The position numbers and the translations under genes are program-made. The notes beneath the pieces were generated by a model, which was not told the DNA's origin, made no database searches, and saw only the letters and a list, made by a program, of their open reading frames with translations. From contig CAMFDH010000048.1 of assembly GCA_945949035.1 (NCBI GenBank), positions 1-8,249 on the forward strand: a stretch of DNA of 8,249 nucleotides. The letters are read 5' to 3'. Shown here one piece after another: positions 1 to 5,595 of this stretch (the first letter of the stretch is position 1; every line of letters begins with the position of its first letter). Origin of the DNA: an uncultured Actinomyces sp. (GTDB lineage: Bacteria; Actinomycetota; Actinomycetes; Actinomycetales; Actinomycetaceae).

Positions 1-608
1 GCCAACCACAGCAGCGCGGTCCGCACGCCGGCCCAGATCCAGCGCTGCCGCTTGGCCCAGCGCGGAAACTCCCTGGTCTGACGGGCGACCCCCCAGCCCA
101 CGGCGAACAGTCCCAGAATGAGGGCGCCGAGGAGGGACCACCAGATGTTCACCTGCGCGCCGGTGGCAAGCAGGATGATGGCCACGGTCAGTAGGTAGAA
201 GGGCAGCGACATCCAAAGGGCGGCAGAACCAAAGTTGCGCCCGGTCAGCAGCAGGGCTCGGTAGAGGACCAGCTGCGCCAGGGTCCATGTCAGTGGCACC
301 AGGCTGACATTGAGATCCCCGAATGTTGCGGATGCCCCAAGAGTCGTGGCCCAGAACTCGGTGCCGGCGCGGCTGGCGCCCCCAATGGTCTGCTCGCGCA
401 GCCATGGGTTTGACGCCTCAAGCAGGAACGCCACCGCAAAGAGCAGGGTGGGAACCAACCAGCCCAAAATGGCTGCTTCAACGCCCGCAAGCGCACTCCT
501 CGCCCACCCGGGGGGAAGAGAGATGGTCAGGGTTGGGCGTTCGCGATAGGTTGCCTTCTCGCTGGCGCCCAACCCCTCGGTGTCCTGATTCGTGCTTGCG
601 GTACTCAT
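1..608 (-). CDS. DUF6350 / PerM-like integral membrane protein, N-terminal 202 residues (cut by window edge)
   Basis: I translated this reading frame by hand: it is open from an ATG at 606-608 to the left edge, 202 codons plus two bases. A polar N-terminus of about 35 residues is followed by hydrophobic stretches at roughly 38-63, 101-121, 128-150, 153-174 and from 188 onward, so it is polytopic. The stretch around residues 97-124, with the core VSLVPLTWTLAQLVLYRALL, resembles the conserved 'VSLVPLGLTL' region of actinobacterial DUF6350 proteins. Family member Rv0955 (PerM) of M. tuberculosis is linked to cell division and persistence; a similar role here is inference from family and synteny. 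An in-frame TGA at 627-629 bounds the frame. The ATG has GAGGG only one base upstream (610-614), a poor spacing; TTG codons at 621-623 or residue 13 are alternatives. The gene starts 61 bases after sucD, so co-transcription is likely. Identification rests on pattern memory, without a profile search. Confidence 0.8.
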   Translation of the reverse strand, partial: MSTASTNQDTEGLGASEKATYRERPTLTISLPPGWARSALAGVEAAILGWLVPTLLFAVAFLLEASNPWLREQTIGGASRAGTEFWATTLGASATFGDLNVSLVPLTWTLAQLVLYRALLLTGRNFGSAALWMSLPFYLLTVAIILLATGAQVNIWWSLLGALILGLFAVGWGVARQTREFPRWAKRQRWIWAGVRTALLWL

Positions 609-669
609 TCCCTCAATCTTCAACCCTCAGTGGGAAGTGTTGCCCGTTGGCACGCGGCATGTCTGATGA

Positions 670-1602
670 CTAGTTGATCTCCAAGAAGGTTGCACGTGCC
701 AGCTCGGCGGTCTGGCTGGGTGTGCGACCCACCTTCACACCGACCTTTTCAAGGGCTTCCTTCTTTGCCTCTGCGGTTCCAGAGGAACCGGAGACAATGG
801 CGCCGGCGTGGCCCATGGTCTTCCCCTCCGGGGCGGTGAATCCTGCGACATAGCCGATGACGGGCTTGGTGACGTGACCCGCGATGTACTCGGCGGCGCG
901 CTCTTCCGCGTCTCCACCGATCTCTCCGATGAGGACGATGACGCTGGTGTCGGGGTCTTCTTCAAACGCCTTGAGGGCATCGATGTGGGTGGTTCCCACC
1001 ACGGGGTCTCCGCCAATACCAATACAGGTGGTGAAGCCAATGTCGGACAGTTCGTACATCATCTGGTAGGTCAGGGTGCCTGACTTCGAGACCAGTCCGA
1101 TGCCGCCAGCCCCCGTGATGTCTGCCGGGGTGATGCCCACGTTGGACAGTCCAGGGCTGATGATTCCGGGGCAGTTCGGGCCAATCAGCCGCACTCCCTT
1201 GTCGAGGGCGTGCTGGACGAAAGCGACGGAGTCAGCAACTGGGATTCCTTCGGTGATGACGACGACCAGCTCTAGGTCAGCATCGATGGCCTCCATCACC
1301 GCACCCTTGGCGAATGCCGGGGGAACGAAGACGACAGAGACGGTCGCACCCGTCGTTTCCTTCGCTTCAGCAACGGTGCCGAAGACGGGAATGTCTGCCT
1401 CTCCGCTTTCAACCAGGCCCCGGTCATGGCGGTGCCCGTAACCATTGACTTCAAAGTGGACGGAAGTGCCGGCCTTGCGCGGGTTGACACCGCCGACAAT
1501 GTTGGTTCCTGAGTCCAGCATGCGCTGGGTGTGCTTCATACCCTCAGACCCCGTCATGCCCTGAACGATAACGCGGTCGGCTTCAGTCAGAAATACAGCC
1601 AT
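670..1602 (-). CDS. sucD: Succinyl-CoA synthetase (succinate-CoA ligase), alpha subunit
   Basis: This is the alpha subunit of the cytoplasmic TCA-cycle enzyme that interconverts succinyl-CoA + NDP + Pi and succinate + CoA + NTP. The 310-residue protein has an N-terminal CoA-binding Rossmann domain ([10 protein letters not shown] at 12-21, [10 protein letters not shown] at 37-46) and the [11 protein letters not shown] segment at 141-151. The C-terminal ligase domain carries [17 protein letters not shown] at 261-277, in which H265 is the expected phosphohistidine. Length is a little above the usual ~290-300 because the loop at residues 47-71 is long and contains HRHD (57-60). The ATG lies 6 bases after the sucC stop. 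The only Shine-Dalgarno-like bases are GAGGGG inside the last sucC codons (12 bases upstream) and GGAG touching the ATG, so translation is probably coupled to sucC. The stop is TAG. Whether ATP or GTP is used cannot be read from this subunit. Confidence 0.97.
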   Translation of the reverse strand: MAVFLTEADRVIVQGMTGSEGMKHTQRMLDSGTNIVGGVNPRKAGTSVHFEVNGYGHRHDRGLVESGEADIPVFGTVAEAKETTGATVSVVFVPPAFAKGAVMEAIDADLELVVVITEGIPVADSVAFVQHALDKGVRLIGPNCPGIISPGLSNVGITPADITGAGGIGLVSKSGTLTYQMMYELSDIGFTTCIGIGGDPVVGTTHIDALKAFEEDPDTSVIVLIGEIGGDAEERAAEYIAGHVTKPVIGYVAGFTAPEGKTMGHAGAIVSGSSGTAEAKKEALEKVGVKVGRTPSQTAELARATFLEIN

Positions 1603-1608
1603 CTCCGT

Positions 1609-2832
1609 TTACTTCCCCTCTGCTTCGATGTCGATCGTGACGGTTACCTTGGCGTCCTCGCGACCCAGCGCGACGGCAGCGAACTCTGCCGCTGCAGCTG
1701 CTGCGGCATCCATGGTGTCAACCATGGTCACCAGTGGGTGACCTGCTTCGCCCAGGATCTCGCGTCCCTCTTCGACAGAGTTTCCATCTAGTCGAACCAC
1801 GATCGGCTTGGTGGCCTCATCACCCAGGATTTCCAGAGCTCCGATAATCCCTCGTGCGACCTCATCACAGGCGGTGATCCCACCAAAGACGTTCACAAAG
1901 ACGGATTCCACCTGCTTGTCATGCAGGATGACTCCGAGCCCCTTCGCCATCACCTCCGCTGAGGCTCCACCACCGATATCAAGGAAGTTAGCCGGGCGAA
2001 CGTCGTAGGGCTCCCCTGCCATAGCAACCACATCGAGGGTCGACATAACGAGGCCGGCGCCGTTGCCGATGATTCCGACCTCACCTTCAAGGCGGACGTA
2101 GTTGAGTCCTGCCTCCTGGGCGGCGACCTCGAGTGCATCATCGGACCGTCGGTCCGCAAGCGCGGCATGGGTTTCGTGACGGAAGGAAGCGTTGTCATCC
2201 AGGGAGATCTTGCCGTCGAGGGCGATGATCTTGCCGTCGGCTGACTTCACCAGGGGGTTGACCTCAACCAGAGTGGCATCCTCACCCTGGTAGACCTTCC
2301 AGAGGTCGACAATGACGGGTGCGATAGCTTCGGTCTCTTCGGCATCGAAGCCGGCTTCCCCAAGAATGGCTCGGGCCACCTCAGGGGTGATTCCGATCGC
2401 TGGATCAAGCGTGACACGCGCCAGGGCCTCGGGGCGTTCCTTGGCCAGGGTCTCAATGTCCATTCCGCCCTCTTTGGAGCAGAGGACGATATCGCAGCGT
2501 TCGGCGCGGTCGAGGAGGATCGAAAAGTAGTATTCTTCGGCGATGTCAACACCGGCAGCCACCAGCACCGAGTAAACGGTGTGACCCTTGATGTCCATCC
2601 CTAGGATCTGCCTGGCCCACCCCTCGGCCTCATCGGCGCTCCATGCCAGTTTGACGCCGCCCGCCTTTCCGCGGCCACCAATCTTGACCTGTGCTTTGAC
2701 GACCACGGGGAAGGTCCCGATGTCCTCGGCTGCCTTCCTCGCTTCCTCCGGTGTTGTACAGACGACGCCGGTAACCACCGGCACACCGTAGGCATCGAAA
2801 ATATCCTTAGCCTGGTATTCGTAAAGGTCCAC
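1609..2832 (-). CDS. sucC: Succinyl-CoA synthetase (succinate-CoA ligase), beta subunit
   Basis: This is the nucleotide- and succinate-binding beta subunit that pairs with SucD. The 407-residue protein starts with the typical [12 protein letters not shown]. It then has an ATP-grasp fold with [18 protein letters not shown] (46-63), [11 protein letters not shown] at 99-109, and the metal-binding pair in EVNPLV (N192) and [10 protein letters not shown] (D206). The C-terminal ligase domain has the phosphate-binding loop [13 protein letters not shown] (255-267), NFLDIGGGA (282-290) and [13 protein letters not shown] (314-326). All motifs expected for an active enzyme are present. Length is slightly over the usual ~390 because of an alanine-rich helix at 375-387 and a short charged tail. 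The start is GTG at 2830-2832, supported by AAAGGGA eight bases upstream and by the conserved N-terminus. It is the first gene of the sucC-sucD pair and lies 144 bases downstream of the helicase gene. Confidence 0.97.
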   Translation of the reverse strand: MDLYEYQAKDIFDAYGVPVVTGVVCTTPEEARKAAEDIGTFPVVVKAQVKIGGRGKAGGVKLAWSADEAEGWARQILGMDIKGHTVYSVLVAAGVDIAEEYYFSILLDRAERCDIVLCSKEGGMDIETLAKERPEALARVTLDPAIGITPEVARAILGEAGFDAEETEAIAPVIVDLWKVYQGEDATLVEVNPLVKSADGKIIALDGKISLDDNASFRHETHAALADRRSDDALEVAAQEAGLNYVRLEGEVGIIGNGAGLVMSTLDVVAMAGEPYDVRPANFLDIGGGASAEVMAKGLGVILHDKQVESVFVNVFGGITACDEVARGIIGALEILGDEATKPIVVRLDGNSVEEGREILGEAGHPLVTMVDTMDAAAAAAAEFAAVALGREDAKVTVTIDIEAEGK

Positions 2833-2976
2833 TCCGTTGTTCCCTTTCTGGGCCTGTAGTGCAGGGACATGCGGCCGGGGTCCTCAAAAAATGAAGTACG
2901 CCACCCACAATCTTGCCTCTCCAAGATAGCGCCTTAGGCCCCCTGCTGCACCGAAGTGTCCGACGAAAGTCCCCAA
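2833..2976 (-). other. Intergenic gap between pcrA and sucC, candidate sucCD promoter region
   Basis: This is the largest non-coding stretch in the window at 144 bases. On the minus strand it contains a six-base inverted repeat, ATCTTG-GAGAGG-CAAGAT (2910-2927). A TATCTT is a possible -10 element and overlaps this repeat's left arm; there is no convincing -35 box upstream of it. A TTTTTT run (2885-2890) is not directly preceded by a hairpin, so no canonical intrinsic terminator for pcrA is visible. No small ORF with a good ribosome binding site was seen. That the region holds a promoter is inferred from its size and position; the elements themselves are weak. Confidence 0.35.
2841..2847 (-). 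promoter_or_regulatory. Ribosome binding site of sucC
   Basis: On the minus strand, AAAGGGA is followed by ACAACGGA and then the GTG start. The eight-base spacing is normal. This supports the GTG at 2832 as start, where the conserved MDLYEYQ N-terminus of SucC also begins. Confidence 0.7.
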
Positions 2977-5523
2977 CTAGAGTTTTGTGAGAGGCGCCAT
3001 ACGGAGCAGGAGGCGCTTCGTGACGTTGCCAAAATCAATCTTGGCAACCGCGGAGCGACCTGTTCCTTCGTTTCCAATCACCACTCCCTCGCCGAGGGTG
3101 GCGTGGAGGACACGGTCACCGACGGCCAGTGACAGGGCCGCTGGTTCTTCTGCCTGTGGAGCTGCCACCTCGGGCTTTTCCGCCCTGGCACGTGAGGGAT
3201 TGCGGGCGGCTGAACGTGCCGCACTGCGCAGTTTGGCCGCCTTCTTGACCAGCGACTCTCCCTCACTGTCATCAGCCCCCCACGAAGAAGTTGCCCGGGT
3301 GCCGGCAGGCTTGGATACAGACGGGCGTGACCCCCACGACGAAGCGGAGCCAGATCCCCACGACTTGCTGCGTCCCCCGCCGATCACCGGAGTGGAGTCT
3401 GAGCCGTAGCCACCCCAGTCGCTGTCGTCGAAGGAACGGTGGCGGGCCCGCTCATGGGAGGTGTTCCACATCTGCTCACGGGTTGACTCACTTCGTACCT
3501 CCACAGCCTCGGAGGGGAGGTCGTCGAGGAAGCGTGAGGGTGGAAGGTGTTCGATCGAACCCCAGGCACTGCGAGACGCGGCACGGGTGATGTAGAGCTG
3601 CTTCTGGGCGCGTGTCAGTGCCACATAGGCCAGTCGGCGCTCTTCTGCGAGCTCGGCCTCATCATCCATGGAACGCTTGTGGGGGAATGTCCCGTCTTCC
3701 ATTCCGGTGACGAACACGTAGGGGAACTCAAGACCCTTGGCGGTGTGGACGGTCATCAGTGTGACCTGGCCACGCCGCTCACCCTCTGCGGGAATCTGGT
3801 CGGCATCAGCAACCAGGGCGACCCGTTCAAGGAAGGCCAGAAGGTCGACCTGGTCAACACTGCCCTCATTGGCAAAGTCCTCGGCAACCGAGACCAGCTC
3901 TGCAAGGTTCTCTACCCGTGAGGCATCCTGGGGGTCCTGCGAGGCGCGAAGCCCAGCCAGATAGCCGGTGTCATCAAGGATCTTCTCAAGAATCACGGCC
4001 GGCTTGGCACCGGCGGAGTTCATCGCCCGCATCTCTTCCAGCATTCCCCAGAACTGGGCGGCAGAAGCGCGAGCGCGAGCCGAGAGCCCCTCAATCGAAC
4101 GCTCACTATCCTGCAGGGTGTCAGCTAGGGCGCCACCGAAAGAGAGGCCGTAGCGGTCCGCGTGGGCCGCGATAGCCGCCTGCGCGATATCACCGATACC
4201 GCGACGTGGAGTGTTGAGCACGCGGCGCAGCGCCACGGTGTCATCGGGATTGACCACGGCCTGGAGGTATGCCAGCGCATCCTTGATCTCTAGCCGCTCA
4301 TAGAAGCGAGTGCCTCCGACGATGCGGTAGGGAATGCCCGACCGCAGCAGCAGCTCTTCAATTACGCGTGACTGCGCGTTGGTGCGGTAGAAGATTGCGA
4401 TGTCACCCCAGTCGACATTCTTCATATCGAGGTCGCGCAGCTCAGAGATGATAACCCTGGCCTCATCATGCTCAGTGTCACCAGCGTGAAGCACCACCTG
4501 GGGTCCGGTTCCAGCGGCCGTCCACAGGTTCTTGACCCGGCGCCCCTTGTTCCGCGAGATCACCGCATTGGCTGCGTCAAGGATGTTCTGGGTGGAACGG
4601 TAGTTCTGTTCCAAGAAGATGGTGGTGGCGTTGTCATAATCCTTCTCAAACTCTTCGATGTTGCGAATCGAAGCGCCACGGAAGGCATAGATCGACTGGT
4701 CGGAGTCACCCACCACGGTCAGCTGAGCCGGGGGAACCCCGTCCGAGCCGTCCCCAACCAGTTCACGAACGAGGACGTACTGCGCGTGGTTCGTATCCTG
4801 GTACTCATCAACCATGATCTGACGGAACCGGCGGTGATACGCCTCAGCAATCCCCGGGTGCGCCTGCAGCATCTCTACCGTCAACATGATGAGGTCGTCG
4901 AAGTCCACGGCATTCGCCTGGCGCAACCGCTTGTTGTACTCGCGGTACGCGGTGGCAATCATCTGTGACAGGGGATCCTTCGGCGCATCTTCCGCATACT
5001 TGACCGGAGTAATCAGCTCATTCTTCAGGTCCGAGATCTTGCCGGAGACAAACCGTGTTGTGAACCGCTTGGTGTCAACATTTTGATCCTTGAGGATCAT
5101 TCCGAGGAGACGCTGGGAGTCCTGGGCGTCGTAGATGCTAAACGTGGACTTCAGTCCCGCTGCACCATGGTGCTCTCGCAGGATGCGCACACAGGAAGAG
5201 TGGAAGGTGGAGACCCAGACCCGCCGCCCCTCAGGTCCAATCAGCTTTGCCGTGCGCTCACGCATCTCAGCGGCGGCCTTGTTGGTGAACGTGATGGCAA
5301 GGATTTCACCAGGTCGGGCCTGGTGGGTCTGCAGAATGTGCGCGATGCGGTGCGTCAGCACCCGCGTCTTACCGGAACCCGCCCCCGCCATAATCAGCAG
5401 CGGGGTTCCTGTATGAACCACCGCGGCAGCCTGCTGCTCGTTAAGTCCGGAAAGGATGTCGGACGGCGCCTGCTCTACCGGTTCGGGAGGAAGCGCGTCG
5501 AAGAGAAAGTTCTGGAAGTCCAT
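2977..5523 (-). CDS. pcrA: UvrD/PcrA-type superfamily 1A DNA helicase (ATP-dependent, 3'-5')
   Basis: A DNA-dependent ATPase that unwinds duplexes 3'-5'; family members act in nucleotide excision repair, in removing RecA filaments and in handling stalled RNA polymerase. The 848-residue protein has the full SF1A motif set: Q motif LNEQQAAAV (27-35), Walker A AGAGSGKT (46-53), TFTNKAA (78-84), Walker B VDEYQDTN (238-245), GDSDQSIYAFRGA (272-284), QNYRSTQNIL (306-315), LMTVHTAKGLEF (589-600) and EERRLAYVALTRA (627-639). A low-complexity linker of about residues 680-795 has four Trp-Gly pairs and then a Lys/Arg/Ala-rich part. It leads to a Tudor-like domain (about 799-848, VGDRVLHATLGEGVV), which in PcrA/UvrD binds RNA polymerase. 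Start ATG has AGAGG four bases upstream; stop is TAG. All catalytic residues look intact. In mycobacteria the orthologue is called uvrD1. It lies 72 bases after the DUF2156 membrane protein gene and may be co-transcribed with it. Confidence 0.97.
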   Translation of the reverse strand: MDFQNFLFDALPPEPVEQAPSDILSGLNEQQAAAVVHTGTPLLIMAGAGSGKTRVLTHRIAHILQTHQARPGEILAITFTNKAAAEMRERTAKLIGPEGRRVWVSTFHSSCVRILREHHGAAGLKSTFSIYDAQDSQRLLGMILKDQNVDTKRFTTRFVSGKISDLKNELITPVKYAEDAPKDPLSQMIATAYREYNKRLRQANAVDFDDLIMLTVEMLQAHPGIAEAYHRRFRQIMVDEYQDTNHAQYVLVRELVGDGSDGVPPAQLTVVGDSDQSIYAFRGASIRNIEEFEKDYDNATTIFLEQNYRSTQNILDAANAVISRNKGRRVKNLWTAAGTGPQVVLHAGDTEHDEARVIISELRDLDMKNVDWGDIAIFYRTNAQSRVIEELLLRSGIPYRIVGGTRFYERLEIKDALAYLQAVVNPDDTVALRRVLNTPRRGIGDIAQAAIAAHADRYGLSFGGALADTLQDSERSIEGLSARARASAAQFWGMLEEMRAMNSAGAKPAVILEKILDDTGYLAGLRASQDPQDASRVENLAELVSVAEDFANEGSVDQVDLLAFLERVALVADADQIPAEGERRGQVTLMTVHTAKGLEFPYVFVTGMEDGTFPHKRSMDDEAELAEERRLAYVALTRAQKQLYITRAASRSAWGSIEHLPPSRFLDDLPSEAVEVRSESTREQMWNTSHERARHRSFDDSDWGGYGSDSTPVIGGGRSKSWGSGSASSWGSRPSVSKPAGTRATSSWGADDSEGESLVKKAAKLRSAARSAARNPSRARAEKPEVAAPQAEEPAALSLAVGDRVLHATLGEGVVIGNEGTGRSAVAKIDFGNVTKRLLLRMAPLTKL

Positions 5524-5527
5524 GGCG

Positions 5528-5532
5528 CCTCT
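5528..5532 (-). promoter_or_regulatory. Ribosome binding site of pcrA
   Basis: The minus strand reads AAGGTAGAGGCGCC followed by ATG. AGAGG sits four bases from the start, with an additional AAGG ten bases away. This supports the ATG at 5523. The rest of the 72-base gap (5524-5595) shows no clear promoter or terminator. Confidence 0.55.
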
Positions 5533-5595
5533 ACCTTAGGACAGCCCTCCGACATCCACTGACCGCAGCCTCGAGTCCGTGGACAACCCCGCTTC

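Noticed and set aside
609..669. Imperfect stem (TGCC...GGCA) between sucD and the DUF6350 gene
   Set aside because: Only four clean pairs with mismatches beyond, and no T-run follows; expected by chance in GC-rich DNA.
310..673. Plus-strand open frames of 79 and 116 codons near the left end
   Set aside because: They are antisense to the DUF6350 membrane protein frame, have composition typical of shadow frames (rich in Arg, Ser, Pro) and no convincing ribosome binding site.
2601..2924. Minus-strand frame with an ATG at 2924, in the gap upstream of sucC
   Set aside because: It overlaps sucC in a different frame and its translation is low-complexity Arg/Pro-rich; the sucC frame is clearly the real one.
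2885..2927. Hairpin plus T-run as an intrinsic terminator after pcrA
   Set aside because: The six-base stem (2910-2927) is separated from the TTTTTT run by about 20 bases and is A/T-rich in part, so it does not form a standard terminator.
4468..5562. Long plus-strand open frames (166 and 159 codons) opposite pcrA
   Set aside because: They lie antisense to a well-supported helicase gene, match no family I recognise, and such shadow frames are common opposite high-GC genes with biased third positions.
5524..5595. Possible pcrA promoter (TAAGGT as -10) in the 72-base gap
   Set aside because: No -35 element at a proper distance, and the implied start of transcription would fall within the ribosome binding site.
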